DNA of 64,000 nucleotides, from positions 30,734,981 to 30,798,980 of the forward strand of contig NC_073744.1 in the NCBI RefSeq assembly GCF_029784135.1, in the 5' to 3' direction. Under the pieces are notes generated by a model, which saw nothing but the letters and a program-made list of their open reading frames with translations, was not told the origin of the DNA and ran no database searches. How positions within the stretch are numbered: the first letter of the stretch is position 1; each line of letters opens with the position of its first letter. The position numbers were made by a program, and so were the translations under genes. Origin of the DNA: Toxorhynchites rutilus septentrionalis (Eukaryota; Arthropoda; Insecta; Diptera; Culicidae). Below are positions 43,081 through 56,500 of this stretch, piece after piece.

Positions 43081-44094
43081 CATAGAATGAAATCTAGAAA
43101 AAAATAGACTACTTTTTGTAAAGGGCCAAAGTTTTTTTTTCTTAATTTTTAACAAAAGTGTCTTACTGAAAAATATACATAACAAACCTACATAATACCT
43201 ACAAAATTTTGGTTGAATAATTATATGAGATTGTATAAAATGTCTAAATTTTCTTGCAAAAATACCAACAAAAGTTTTAAAAAATACGCTGAAAAAAAAT
43301 ATTTTGAAAATAGAAATAATTTTTTTTTAAACGCATTTTCTTAAATTGACAAAAAATGTCTAAATTTTTATGTAAAAATACCAACAAAAATTTAAAAAAA
43401 AAACATGAAAAAAATATTTTGAAGATTGAAATTATTTTTTCTTAAAAACGTGCTTTCTTACATTCTTGAAAAAAAAAATACGAATAGCCAACAAGTAGTT
43501 ACCAACAAGTCATCCATACATCGGAAGATGGGCACTTTGTTACAGGGAAAAAGTTTCTCTAACAAAAACTTTTTCATGTTTTCTCTAAAAAAAATTACAA
43601 ATTATCCTTATTTTGTTTAAAGTCAAGATAGCGCTATAGAGTATTCGACAAAACATTAGATCTTGTTGAAATATGGACTTTTGTAGAAGACATCAACTTT
43701 CCATATTTTATGTTTTACTTCCTGGAATATAGGGTATTTTTGAATGGAGACTCCCGGAAAACTAATGTTTTACTCTTCACATTTTTGTGTGTAAATTCTC
43801 GCGTTTGACATATTCTTGACGTGTTTCTAAACAGAGGAAAGTTTGCAGAACGCTTCAATCGCAATAATTTACACACAACAATGTTACGAGTAAAACATTA
43901 GTAGTGATTTTTCGAAGAAAACTTGGAAAAGTTGTTGTTAGAAAAACGTTTTCCCTGTAGTGGTGATCTTTTTCCGATGTATGGATGACTTGTTGGTACT
44001 TGTCTGGGCTATTTACATAATTTTACATATTTTTTTAATTACAAATAAAACAAGTTTTTAAGAAAAATGAATTTTCACTTTCAAAATATTTTTT
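43081..44094. repeat. foldback-like repeat, relative of 1.0-2.5 kb element
   Basis: Arms at about 43440-43800 and 43865-44080 are inverted copies (ACCAACAAGTCATCCATACATCGGAA, ACAGGGAAAA-GTTTT, AACTAATGTTTTACTC, TGTGTGTAAATT), with a 60-base centre. 43090-43330 matches the arm sequence of the first foldback (GACTACTTTTTG, TACCTACAAAATTTT, AAAAATACCAACAAAA). The two loci are diverged members of one family with no visible transposase. Confidence 0.65.
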
Positions 44095-44635
44095 TGAAGT
44101 AGGACTACGTCTAACCAGAATACATGGAAGGTACAATGAAAAACTAAACACAGAACATGCAGGAAAAAATTCAAGATTTCGAATACTTATTACTCGAACA
44201 TTTCTTAATATATAGAAAAGATGTTCGCATCAATTGATAGGAAATATTTCTACGCATCTATCAAAAGCACAATTGATTAAATGTTATTTTTCCTGAGATA
44301 AGCAATTGAATAACTGTAAAATTTCAAACGCTGCCTAAACGCCCTAACTGCTCCGTTTTGATTGGCCCGATTTACGGTTTCCCCAAGACAGCCATCAAAA
44401 CCAAGGTATCTGAGGAAATTGGCATTGCAAATACATGCAAGTTGGGGGAACTTGATCTCACCGACATGTGTTCCCTAACACAACCATCAAAACCAAGGTG
44501 CCTTATATTGCATGGCGTTCGTTCAAATTCTTTACTTACACAGCAAATATGTTGAATTCAATTGAATTCGAAAATTGTTTCATTCATTCAATAAAAACAA
44601 AAAAATCTATAAGCCAACGGTAGTCCCACGTCAAC
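44095..44635. repeat. TGACGTAGGACTACGTC-family repeat, shortest complete copy
   Basis: Left end TGAAGTAGGACTACGTC (44095-44111); right end, reverse-complemented, TGACGTGGGACTACCG (from 44633). Only about 540 bp lie between, with two units of the CCCTAACACAAC/CATCAAAACCAAGG tandem motif. This copy defines both termini most clearly. Confidence 0.75.
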
Positions 44636-45095
44636 CTTGCGGTTAAATCGTAGATAGAACCCACCCATTTTTTTTTATTTTTCGATATGTTTTGATGAAA
44701 ACTTAAACAATTTCTCATATTTCATTCACTAACCAAAATTTTGAAGATCTTATAGTTTTCGAGTCAGATTTTTTGCAGAACTTTTTCTGCAAAAAATTTA
44801 ACTTAAAACCTACAAAATGCCAATTTATTGAGAATTTAAAAATAAAACATGTTTTCGAAGGAAATGATTTTTAATTTCCAAAATATTTTTTTAAAGTTTG
44901 TTCGACATTTTTAAATGAAAACTTAAACAATTTCCGGTATTCCATTGTTTGAAAAGTATGATTTTTAGTAGCTTCCATCATATGTACCAAGTTTAAAAAA
45001 AAAATCGAAGAGCGTCGCGCAAAAATTTGTTGTTTTTCCACTGATTTGGCGTGGAATATTGCCCCATATAAAAATTGTTATAGCTCGGTTAGTCA
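44636..45095. other. AT-rich sequence related to the foldback family
   Basis: Phrases such as AAAACTTAAACAATTTC and CATTTTTAAATGAAAACTT repeat twice within the interval. No coding signal. Confidence 0.4.
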
Positions 45096-45960
45096 ATTAT
45101 ATACAGACTCGTTTATATACAGACTCGATTATATGTGATTGATTATATACAATTTTGGACTCGATTAAATACAGTTTGAATTTTTTTTTTATTTTTCAAA
45201 TATGACTAATTTCAAGAAAAAATGTTACCTTTTTACGTTAAAGTGATTTTTGAAGATTTTGCTTGAATTTTTACCAGGAATTGTCTATATTGATATTGCA
45301 GCGAAATTGAGATAGATAGAAGTTGGGTGTCAAAAAACAAATTGTAGAGCGATTAGTATGTTTTTTTCATTCTTTATTGTTTGAGACTTTCAGCTGGTAC
45401 GTCTCAGAGTGATTAGTAAGCTATAATTTTATTAATAGAAACAATCAAGTTCGATATGAATTTTTAGCATAAAATTAATAATAACACATTGAAAATTACT
45501 AATTTGGAGTTTTTCACTTTTAAAATGTTATTTAAATCCACTAATTTAGATGTTTCACGACAATATCCTGTACTTAATTTTCTTATCTTTCAACAAAGCA
45601 ACAGAATCGTCTTCTGTAGCGTACGTTTTAATGAAGAGCCAGTTTGAGGCAACAGAGTCGGAAACAAAAAAAAAGTTCTATTACTCTGTCATTGAAATTC
45701 GAGCATATGCGTAGAAGGAATTTTTTCATCAAATATTATCCTCTATCACCTGAATGAATTCGGATTTTTTTATATGAGAAAGGTATTTTATGACTTCAAG
45801 GGGATGAATCCAAAATTAAATTCTTCTTTTATATTCAAAAAACGAATGCATAAAAACGATTGAAAATTTTTTTTTCGGGTCGATTATATGTAGGATTCGA
45901 TTATATACAGTGAAAAGAAATCGGAAACTGTATATAATCGATTCCGCGCTGTATATAAAG
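45096..45960 (+). mobile_element. DD37E-family deletion derivative
   Basis: Both ends carry iterated CGATTATATACAG/CTGTATATAATCG words. The left part (TTTTTACCAGGAATTGTC, GCAGCGAAATTGAG, GGGTGTCAAAAAACAAATTGTA) equals the region just before the transposase in the 14.4 kb copy. The right part equals its 3' noncoding region. The transposase is missing. Confidence 0.7.
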
Positions 45961-46800
45961 ATTATGTAAATTGTAAATTTCACACAGTATACATATAAAA
46001 AAATATATTTGGGAGCGTATTCCAGTTGAGAAGCATGATTTTTAGATGCGTTTTCGAGCCCGGAAAAAATAATCTTTGTTTAGCAATCTTTAAAGAATAC
46101 AAAAATAATCAACCGAAAAAAAAAATTCAAATTTAAAAAAGTTACAAGCGTTTCTTTGGCCTACTTCTACATTCAAGATTTTTGTACGTTTTTATGCCGA
46201 TTCAAATTAAAATAAAAAACAGTACAATCGAAAATATTTTTATGGGTTCTTGCGATAGAGAGATATATAAAGCATGTGCATACCAAATTAGAAATAAATC
46301 AGTTCAGTAGAACTTGAGATATCGCCTCAAAGAAAGTTGCATTGCTGTACAAATCTTTAATCGCGTTTTTCAACGCGATTCTGAGATTCGGTACGTTTAT
46401 CTCAGAATCTAGTGGTCCGATTTGACTATTTTTTTCAGCATGTAAAAATGAAGTATCTAAGTTATCACGTAGCCGTTTTATGATCTTAATTTTTACATTT
46501 TAAATTTTTGTATGCAACATTTAATTTTTGCACAAATTTTTTAAAGTGCATTTTGACAAAATTTAAGAAAAACCAGCGAGGGGCGGTTCAAAATCGGTTG
46601 TTTTTCTATTCAATTGGTGTAGCATGGAGATGCTAAACTGACACTGGGAATACATACAACATTTTCCCGTGGTTTGAATGTCCGTAAACAAGTTTTCGTA
46701 ATGGAAAACATAACATCTGAACGATTGAAGCCCAAACAGAATCCAACAATTATCGTGTCAATTGAAAAAAAATGAGAAGAAGAAAACATACGAATGGACG
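45961..46800. other. AT-rich dispersed repeat
   Basis: 46.24-46.37 kb is the inverted partner of 35.8-36.0 kb. 46.37-46.50 kb partners 2.98-3.12 kb. No coding signal. Confidence 0.45.
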
Positions 46801-48222
46801 CGGGATCAAAGTGAATGAAACATTAAATACATCGCACTGAGTATTTCTACCTCTGATCCCCCCCCTCGTTTTCACCCTCCCTTTTTCGCCCGCTCGATGA
46901 TGGCCGAAAGTCCTTGAAACTTTCGGGAGGAAACGAAACAAACCTTAGAAAAACTGCAGCCACAAAAAAAATCCTAATGGAGCACGCAATCGATGATGTA
47001 GTACTCCGTATCCCCCTTTTTGCTTTATTCTGTGTGTGCGCGTAATACTTATTAGATTAGGCAGGGGGAAGAGTTAAAGAAAAGTGATGCAAAACGAAGA
47101 AAGAAAACCATTCAGCTTCCCATTCAACAACTTCCATCAGCGACCAGGCAGCCAACCAACCTGCGTATTGTTGATGCCATTGCATAACTTCGTTTTCGAT
47201 GGGAGTTCAACCACTAAGCAGACAAACGCCCACCCACCCACAACAACCCACCACCAGCACTGGATCCGAGCTCCCAGCTCCGACAGGAGGCGCGCCTTCG
47301 ACCGAGAGTGAAAACCGACGAGATACAGTGGTAGAGTGATATGAAAGTTATGTGTATATTTTTACGATTTGATTTATTTGTTTTCGGGTGTTTTTTTTCT
47401 TTTCTCTGTCGTCCCCTTTCCCGATCATACGGGTTCTATGCGCTCTCCTTTTCACACTCGAGGTTTCACAGTCAGCCAGCGCACATTGGATTCTCCCGCA
47501 TGCAACAGGTCGCTAGTTAATTATATTTTTCTGCCGTACTTTTGTGAAACCACCTTCCCTAACCTTTGCTGCTGGCCGTTATGTAGACGCTAGACACGAC
47601 GATGACGAGGGCCCAACATAACCAACGCCAACGCCGCCGTCGTGGTCGCTTGGCAAATTGAACAAAAACGCATGCTTACGTTATATTAGCAACAAATTAT
47701 GGGACTGGCACGTTGCTCCCCTCCTCCTCCTACTCCGCCGGGGAAGAGCATAATTTGCATAGGTATTTTCATGCAGCATTAGAATTTCAATTCAGCGCTG
47801 CTCGCAAACGCGCATACACACACACACGCACGCGAGAAGACATCAAGTGGCTTCGCTTTCGATGGATAATTTGTTTATATTTTTTTTATTTGTTTTGTTT
47901 TTTGCCTCCTTCTAATGCTGTTCGGCGAAATGATGACGATGATAATGCGATGGCGATGTGGCTGCCGCCGCCGGTTGAAGGAAATCAACGCGCGTTTGAC
48001 GCGCTAATCCACGTCCGACACTGCTTTGAAGTGTCCCGAGGATATGTCTGGGATTCGGTGGGTTTTGTATTAGATGCGAGATGCGATTGGCTGCGAGGGG
48101 TTCTAATCGCGAGTGTTGGTGGTTTGATTGCAGTGAGTCGACACAAACTAGATGCTCTCCCGAGACTCTCCCTATATCTGGGACCACTGAATCTATTCCA
48201 AATCGATCGAATTTTTTACTGA
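46801..48222. other. GC-rich host island within the inferred dan intron
   Basis: Repeat-poor block. It contains a perfect POU octamer ATTTGCAT (47753-47760) followed by TTTTCATGCAG, a TTAGATTAGG word near 47051, GTTAATTATATT near 47516, and CpG-rich stretches. The frame at 47713-48222 (169 codons) has no recognised domain and shares the space with open antisense frames, so I do not call it a gene. An enhancer role is plausible. Confidence 0.4.
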
Positions 48223-48922
48223 AATATTGTCGGGTAGGGATGATGCGTCAGATTGTGTTCTGGATACCAAACACACCGAACTTGTTCGTTCGTTCTCCCG
48301 TAGGGTAGGCTGACCAAACGTAACGTTTTCTCGACCATTTTTGATTGTTCCATCTTGTTATCATCTTGTACCGTATTTTTGAGTATAATGAAGAAAAACA
48401 ATATTCCTTTGTCATCATTTTTAATAACACAGTGCTGCAAAAAATCAATTTCTCTTCTGCCAGGAGCTCTACCTATGGTTTTTCATGGGCTTCGGCACAA
48501 ATCAGGATGTCCTTGAGGGCTCAATCTTCATCCTAATGGAAAGCGATAAATCGATACATCATTTTGATACTTTGAAAAATCTGATTTGATTTCTTTACCT
48601 ATGGTCATATAAATCATAATCCTAGGGTTTAGGGATACCCAATCTGATCGCATCCATCTTAAATTGTAGTCAAGCCTTTCTTATACCCGATCTGAAGTTT
48701 GAGCTGCAGGTCATCCGGAAACCGTACGAGCTATCCTAATGTGACCAAATCCCTTTGAAATGGTCACCAATAAGTTAGTTTTGACAAATCATGAAGTTCG
48801 ATATGTCGAATGACGCGATTTGGTTATGGTCATAAAGTAATCACCTGATCGGGAACATATCCGGTTTACGTCAATAAGGTCATATTGTTTTGAATAAATC
48901 ACGAATAAGCTATTTTTGAAAA
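48223..48922. other. spacer with CTGACCAAACGTA repeat
   Basis: 48306-48430 matches 12714-12800. The rest shows no feature. Confidence 0.4.
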
Positions 48923-49104
48923 ATGTGAAGGAGATCTGGCGTAGTGGTAACATCCATACTTCTCACGCTAAAGATCACGAGTTCGATTCTTACTCCCGAC
49001 ATTCTTCCAAAATGGAAGGTATAGGTGACAAACCAGCCAAAAGTGTTGAAAGTCACTATATATATAAAAATATAATATATAATATATATATATATATATA
49101 TATA
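48923..49104 (+). mobile_element. tRNA-derived SINE followed by TA microsatellite
   Basis: Third SINE copy: GGAGATCTGGCGTAGTGGTAAC and CACGAGTTCGATTC boxes, then CTTCCAAAATGGAAGG and GTTGAAAGTCACTATATA. Its tail runs into the (TA)n tract that ends at 49104, where the pogo element begins. The B-box here (GAGTTCGATTC) is closer to consensus than in the other copies. Confidence 0.75.
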
Positions 49105-49136
49105 CAGTCAACTCTCCCTTGCAAATATATGATGTT

Positions 49137-49286
49137 AGGGTAAGTGTCCCAATATTAGGGCTTAAAAATATGACCCAATTAGGAATAAACCAATTATGGT
49201 TCATGGGGTTTACTATAATCGGTACCATTGCGTATACAGGATATTACTATAATTGATTTGTTTTTGTGCATTAGAACATTTACCCT
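49137..49286. mobile_element. 150-bp MITE-like insert with AGGGTAA ends
   Basis: AGGGTAAGTGTCC at the left and, reverse-complemented, AGGGTAAATGTTC at the right. It lies in the 3' noncoding part of the pogo element. The first seven bases equal those of the element nested at 13421. A target duplication is not clear. Confidence 0.5.
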
Positions 49287-49437
49287 ATATGTACTAATGC
49301 GCATGTACTATTATACATTCTTTTCTCAAATTTTAATATAAATTTAAAATACATAGGATGTTTGTTTAGTAGGCCAGTTTTATTGTAAAATGGAAAAGGA
49401 ACTAGGTTACAAAGAAAATATTAATTATGTATGTAAT

Positions 49438-51084
49438 TCAAACTAAATTGTAACGATCACGCAGGAACTGTTCAATCGCAAAGAAATGTTCAAATAGTTT
49501 CACGGGAACATTTTCAGTTGATTGCAATATTTCGGACATATTCTTTAGGTTCGATTTAACGTTCGAAGGTGTAATTTCAAAACAATCAGCTGAAACTTCC
49601 TGAACCTCCTCTAACTCCATAGGACTACTATTTTCAACGTTTTTTTCAGCTTCTTTAACACTTTCCAGTATATCGGTATCAGTCATTAGATCACAGCAAA
49701 TCACGTTTTGATCCATTTCGCAATATTCATCAAATGACGATGAACAATCGAATGGTACTGCACTGTCGACAGCAGCAAGCTCACGACGCATTAATTCTGC
49801 CAGCGGTATATCATCATCATCATTTATGGAAAATCCGGCTTTCCTGAAGCAATTTTGAACAGTCTCAGATTTAACCTTGTTTATCCAAGAGCGTGAAAGT
49901 AATTCAATTGCATCCAATACCGATATATCTGAAGGGTCCTAGAGTATATTTGAATACAGTATGAGTGCTGAATAACATGAATGTAAAAAGGAAAAAAATA
50001 CCGTTGTATCTTCCATTTCTAGCAGTCTTCGTTTTACTAATTCATGGCGATAGTACTGTTTCAGGTTCTTGATTATGCCCAAGTCCAGCGGCTGAACTAC
50101 TGAAGTAGAGTTTGGTGGAAAAAACTACAAATTTATCGATTTAAGCTTTGGTTGGAGAGATTTTGGGTGCGCTGTACAATTATCAACGAACATGACCACC
50201 TTTGAGGAGAAAGAGATATAAGTATGATACATTCCCATTACACATAATTCCCGAATCAATACCTTTCTATTTTCTTTGGAAAATCTTTCGTCAAGTTGCA
50301 TAATCCATTGCTCAAAAAGAATAGAGGTCATCCAGGCCTTGGTGTTACTCTCGTATATCACTGGTAATGATTTCTTCTTTTTGAAACACCGTGGGTTTTT
50401 ACTCTTTCCAATGACCAGCAATGGTAGTTTATCGCTTCCGTCCATGTTGGTTGCACACATGACTGTCAGACGTTGTTTCGAATATTTTCCTCCGTGGCAA
50501 GTTTCTGATCGAAATGCAAATGTTTTGTCTGGCAAACATTTGTAGAAAAGTCCCGTTTCGTCTGCATTGTAGATATCACGTGCATCATACTTGGCGATTA
50601 TACTGGGTAGGGTTTGCGAAATCCAGTTGTCCGTTACACTGAGATCTACACTGGCACTCTCGCCACATAGCTTCCGGAATGTCATCTTTTGCCGTTTTAA
50701 AAATTTACTTAGCCATCCAGAACTTCCTTTAAAATTGGGAATTCCCAGTTTCTGGGCAAATTCGCAAGCCTTCTCCCGAAGAATAGAACCTGAGAGAGGT
50801 AAATTATTCTCTCTGGCTTGATTGACAAAAATTTCCGTTGACCGTTCCAGCTTCTCGTTCCCAACCAACCTTATACGCTTTTTGTCCACATTCAATTTTC
50901 CCATCCGATGCCATTTTTCCTTTTGCTTGAATAGTGTTGACACCGTACTTTGTGCAATACTGAAATCTTTTGCAACTTCAGACACCTTTCGCCCATACTT
51001 TTCGACCTGCTCGATGATGCTCAAACGTTGCGCTATGGTTAGCGTTTTAATCGTTCGCTTGAAAGGTTTTCCCTGGTTTTCCAT
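49438..51084 (-). pseudogene. pogo/Tigger transposase, three exons, one internal stop
   Basis: The start at 51084 (MENQGKPFKR) is preferred over a Met 19 codons upstream because it directly precedes the DNA-binding domain. Residues 12-58 are a Psq-type HTH (LTIAQRLSIIEQ, VAKDFSIAQSTVS). Residues 75-140 form a CENP-B/Tc5-type HTH. The DDE domain shows ADETG (Asp175), FVDNCTAHP (Asp280) and PLDLGIIK (Asp313). Two introns of 63 bp each fit: 50262-50200 (GTATTG...CAAAG) and 50001-49939 (GTATTT...CTCTAG). Both keep phase and restore family motifs. The spliced product would be 506 codons, ending in an acidic tail. A TAG at 50127-50125 (codon 299, between the second and third Asp) interrupts it. It acted at TA sites by cut and paste. 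All three catalytic Asp codons remain. Confidence 0.85.
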
Positions 51085-51269
51085 ACTTGAAAAAAAAAAT
51101 CCTTGATAATACGAACACTTCGTCTTCACTTTCAAGAGCAATTGAAATGACAGCTAGAAATGCACAAAAACAAGTACGCGAAAATCAATCGAGTTAGCGA
51201 GGTAAAAATCCATGGAAAAATGAAACAAAGCCCATCGAGTAAGAGAGGCATCGAGTAAGGGAGAGTTGA

Positions 51270-51752
<483 letters not shown>

Positions 51753-52566
51753 CAGGGCGGACTCGATTATACACAGTCACTGTATATAATCGAGTCGAAA
51801 AAACCTTTTTTTTTAAATTCGTTTTGTTTGCATGTATTTTTCTTTTTTTGATATAAAAGTGGAATTTGATTTTTGATTCATCCCCTTAAAGTCAGAAAAC
51901 ACCTTTCTCACATGAAAAAAATAAATTTATCCAGACTCTCTCAGGAGGTGACAGACGATCATATTTGATGAAAAAAATCCTTCTACGCATATATATGTTC
52001 GAATTTTAACAATGACAGATTTATAGAACTTTTTGTTTGTTTCGGACTCTGTTTCTTCAAACTAGTTCAGAAGACGATTCTGGTGCTTTCATTTGAAAGA
52101 TGAGAAAATTTAGTATAGGATATAGTAGTGGAACATATAAATTAGTGGGTTTTAATAACATTTCGGAAGTAAAAGACTTAAAAGTTATAAATGTTAAATA
52201 ATTATTGATGTGTTATTATTAATTTTGTCATAAAAATTTACATTAAAGTAGATTGTTTCTATCAATTAAATTGGAGCTCTCTAACCACTCCACAATTTGT
52301 TCTCTGACACCAAACTTCTATCTATCTTAATTTGGCTGCAATATCGATATAAACAATTCCTGGTGAAAATTCAAGCAATATCTTGAAAAATCACGATTTT
52401 TACCCCACTATACATGTAATAACCACTTAAATTTCACATTAACGTTGAAAGGTTACTTTTTTCTTGAAATAAGTCATATTTGAAATATTAAAAAAAAAAT
52501 CCAAACTGTATAGAATCGAGTCTAAAATTGTATATAATCAAATCACATATAATCGAGTCCGACCTG
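51753..52566 (-). mobile_element. DD37E-family deletion derivative (814 bp)
   Basis: Ends CAGGGCGGACTCGATTATACACAG (51753) and CGAGTCCGACCTG (to 52566) are inverted. The right is followed by TA. Internally the minus strand has ACCAGGAATTGTTTATATCGATATTGCAGCC and TTTGGTGTCAGAGAACAAATTGT, equal to the region before the transposase at 14.4 kb. It then jumps to the 3' noncoding part, so the transposase was lost by internal deletion. Confidence 0.8.
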
Positions 52567-54046
52567 TAATTGTAACTATCTGATTACTATTCCAATTCGT
52601 AAAGGATCAAACGAGTGTGAATTAATATGTTTCGCGTCTATGAATATCGTTTTGATTTGTTGAAAATATGTGTCTTTACAATGCTTGAAAATGGAAAATG
52701 CTGTCCAGAAAAAGATAAATTATTATGCAACTTAATAAGTTTTTCGATGAAAAACACTAACGAAAAAAAACCTACAGATAACTATTGGTCGTGTCATATA
52801 AAAAAGTTTTAAATTTAATTAAATAACATCATAAAAAAATTTAGTTTATTTTCATTAGTGATCAGTATCACCCCGGTGATCAATTTGCCCCGGAAGACGG
52901 TACTAGTCATATGTTTTACCAATGCATTGCGATTTACGAAATCGGTCAAGAATTGTGCATAAGGGGAAAAATTTTTAGCACCGTGTATTTTTTTTTAGAA
53001 TATTAATTTGGATTGAAATTCCACTCATTGTATTCGCAGAAGTTTTTCACAGCTGTCATCGGCATAAAATCGAATGTTTGACATTCCATATTGAAAGCCT
53101 CACTGTGAAAGTTTTCTAAACACTTCCTTACACAATTGAACAGTTGAACAGTAAACAGTATGCTAAATTGCTTGAGCATGGTAACACAAGATTAAAGAAA
53201 TTATGAAATCTTAGATCTTTTATCGAGAGAGGTATTGTTGATGGATGGCGTTCTTATTTTTTTTTAAAGGAGCAAAGTCCTGCGTGATTAGTTTGAAACC
53301 CCATGCGTTGAATCTAATCTACCAGAGATCAGTTGGGGGCCTTCCAAACATGTGTTGCCTTGTTGAAAAAGACGACGCATTTGCCACTGAATTTTCTGTT
53401 ATTTCTGATGATTTTAGTAGTGTTCTTGATAGTCTAGTCTATTTTTTTATTAAATTCGTTCACTTTTACAGGCTCAATTACATAAGTTTAAAGGAGCCGG
53501 AATGGTAGTCTAGTTGATTAAAACTAAATACAGGAGGTTAAATTTCCTAAATCCTATGAAAAATTTCTACTGTGTACTGTGATACTGTATTGGAGAAGGC
53601 CTTCCTAGGAGAAACACTATAGGTTGTATTAAAGCCCTGAGTGAAGAGATATTGAAAGTAGCATTCGTAAAAAGCACTTTTAATTAAGATAGATAAAGCA
53701 TATTGGATGATTAATGAACAATGATCAGAGGAAGTATGTTAATTGAGATAAAAAGTAGGAATAAAAAATCTGAGCTAGTTGCAAATATTTTCAGAAATGG
53801 CGAGCAAATTTCAAGAGTGTAAAAAAATCCTGAAACAAACTAATTATATGTTGTGTCTGCCAGACAGTAACGGACGAGTTGAATGATTTTTTTAACGATG
53901 AACATTATGTAGGCAACGAAAAAGTCGCGACTCCATATTAGACAAACATTCGATGTGGAAGATGACAAACCTTTTTTTTAATTCGTTTATTTTTACAGGC
54001 TCAGTTACTCAGTTATTCTTGACTATAACATGACTATAACTATATA
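52567..54046. other. AT-rich intronic spacer
   Basis: No coding domain, element end or island. The repeated words TTTTTACAGGCTCA (53465 and 53990) hint at decayed duplicates. Confidence 0.35.
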
Positions 54047-54091
<45 letters not shown>

Positions 54092-54600
54092 GTCGGACTC
54101 GATTATATAAAATAAATAATAACATGTTAAAAATTACTAACTTCAAAGTTTTCACTTCCGAAATGTCATTTAAATTCACTAATTTAGATGTTCCACTACT
54201 ATATCCTACACTAAATTTTCTCATCTTTCAAATGAAAGCAACAGAACCGTCTTCCGTAGCGTACTTTTTAATGTAGAGCCAGTTTGAGGCAACAGAGTCC
54301 GAAACAGAAAAAAAGGTCTATAACTCTCTCATTGTTGAGATTCGAACATATGCGTAGAAGGATTTTTTTTCATCAAATATAAGAGGTTCTGAATAAATTT
54401 ATTTTTTTTCATGTGAGAAAGGTGTTTTCTGGCTTTAAGGGGATGAATCAAAAATTAAATTCTTCTTTTATATTCAAAAAACAAAACATATATGCATAAA
54501 AAAATAAATGAAAAAAAAATTTGTTTGACTCGATTATATACAGGATTCGATTATATACAGTGAAAAGTTATCGAAGACTGTAGATAATCGAGTCCGCCCA
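54047..54600 (+). mobile_element. DD37E-family deletion derivative inserted in a TA microsatellite
   Basis: A (TA)n tract (54047-54088) is followed by CAGGTCGGACTCGATTATATA at 54089. Only 20-odd bases later comes the 3' noncoding part (AAAAATTACTAAC, CATTTAAATTCACTAATTTAGATG, GAACATATGCGTAGAAGG). The copy ends at about 54600 with CGAGTCCGCCCA. It has the largest deletion of the family in this window. Confidence 0.8.
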
Positions 54601-56100
54601 ATTTTCTTACATCTATGGTTAGTAAGGTGGACAACCGATTACTCGCGATGTATTCGAGTTTAGAAGGGTGATCTAAAAATCCTGATTTGCTTCGCAAAGT
54701 CTCTCCACCATCTGAATATGAACGAATAAAATTCGTTCAAGAGAACAAAGTAGGTGAATCTACGAATGTTCGATTGTTTGGCTTTATTCTCGGTTTTATT
54801 CACTCATTCTGCAAAAAAAAAAGCATTTTGTGTTCTTTTGCTTACGTGTCCCGTTTTCACTCCTGAACTATTTGATCAGCCTACCGTAGGGGTATACACA
54901 AATCCTAACCTGGGATATACCTGACGACTAATCCCAGCTTCCCGCACGGGATTAACCGCCCCTATCTCCATCGGCCTCTTTTTCTTGCGCACTGGGACAT
55001 TATTGCCTATGGCTAATAGTGTCTACCCCTCCCCCTCTATTCTTGGCTTAGCTTCATCCCTCAGACGCAGCAAAACAAAAGAAAAAGTCCGTCCCGAGGA
55101 CGAGAAGACCGGATTAGGACGAGAACAAAAGAAGAAAAAAAATGCAGTGTGCGATATTGGGCTCCTGCTGCTGTTGTTGGTTCGATGCGTACGTTTGTGT
55201 GTCTTGTGTGAAAACGAGCGAGAGAGAGAGAGAGAGATCCTAGTCCGCCTGCCATTAATGCATCAAAACGTTTTTTTCTTTCTTCTTCACGAGCGCTCTA
55301 ATACCCCGTCGATTCCTCGTCGTGGGCCCCCGTTTGTGACTCATTTTCCAAGAAAGTCTGTGTTCAGCAAAAACCGAAAAAAAAGATCGCCGGTCCTTCA
55401 AATCGTACGCGGGTATAATACCTACTCCCCGTGCCCAAAGCAACCATCATCATCTGGTGATGGTCGACTGCCAAAGCTGCTGCTGGTGATGATGACGATG
55501 ATAATGCTCCAAAAGTTCCGACTGTTGTGTTTATGTATACACGACGGCGAAATAGGAGGTCACCATCCCTCCCCCACTGCTGCTGCTACTTCTGTCGAAA
55601 TACAAAAAAATATGCCCTCGCGAAATATAATGATTTAGGCAGGGACCAAGGTGGGGGGCTGCCTGGCAGAGGGGGTGTGCGCGCGAAATGCGCGTGCATA
55701 AATGAAGCTGAAGAAATAGGGATAAGAGAGGTGTTCTTCGTTCGACTTTGTGCCAAACATGCTCGCATGCTTCATTTTCGTTTTTCGGCGCAGGTTAGCA
55801 TTTCCGGGAATTTGGCTGTGGGGAGAACGTCGTCGTCGTCGTCGTCTCGCGCTAGGGCATTAATTATTCGGGGGTCCGTTATTTGGACCGAAGGTCGAAC
55901 GGACCCGCGCGAGTGGATATAACCGCTGTAGACGTGGGTTCCGAGGGTCGCAAACATATGTCTGTTGCCGTGCGCGATTTTCGTTCCCTCATCAAATGTT
56001 GTATGTGGTTTTGCCAATCAACACAACAGTGTCCTTCACTCATTCCGCGAGGAGTCAAAGGCGGGGGGTATTCTGGTTTCGAAATTTGATATTGATACTC
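54601..56100. other. GC-rich host island within the inferred dan intron (from ~54.9 kb)
   Basis: 54601-54900 is spacer. From 54.9 to 56.1 kb the sequence is CpG-rich with GAGAGAGAGAG (55215-55235), GTCGTCGTCGTCGTC (55831-55846), CATTAATTATTCGG (55858) and few repeats. The 217-codon frame at 54985-55638 is low in protein-like content and overlaps antisense frames, so I leave it uncalled. Confidence 0.4.
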
Positions 56101-56500
56101 TGGAATATTTTGTTTTGGCGTTTTGACTGGAGTTTGTGTCTTGCCAAATAGAGCGCCTAGAATGATTTACTAGTCACAATTGAATGGTTGAAAAATTACT
56201 TGTTGCATGAAGAAGGCGGTTACTTGCGTCATTTAGTACTTTGATACGATTCCGATGCCAAATAACAAGCCCCATCATTGAATTCATCCATAGCGAGTTG
56301 AAGGGTATACGCTATAGGGTACCAATGAATGTATGGGATAAAGGTGACCTTCGAAATTTCAAGCGGGGCTTCCTGCAAAATGTTGATTCCTGCGAAAAAA
56401 TATCCTATGCAAAATTTCAACTCAATGGGACTTTATTTACTATTGTCGCAAAGACGTCAAAGCTTCGATGACATTTGGCAAAAAAAACTTTATGCTCAAT
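56101..56500. repeat. dispersed repeat, inverted partner of 11.0-11.2 kb
   Basis: GGGTACCAATGAATGTATGGG, ACCTTCGAAATTTC, CCTGCGAAAAAATATCCTATGCAAAATTTCAACTCAATGGG correspond in reverse complement to 11090-11200. Confidence 0.6.

Noticed and set aside
47713..48222. 169-codon plus-strand frame
   Set aside because: No recognisable domain or splice context; antisense frames are equally open.
54985..55638. 217-codon plus-strand frame
   Set aside because: Low-complexity Lys/Glu, Leu and Arg runs, no domain, overlapped by antisense frames; treated as part of a noncoding island.
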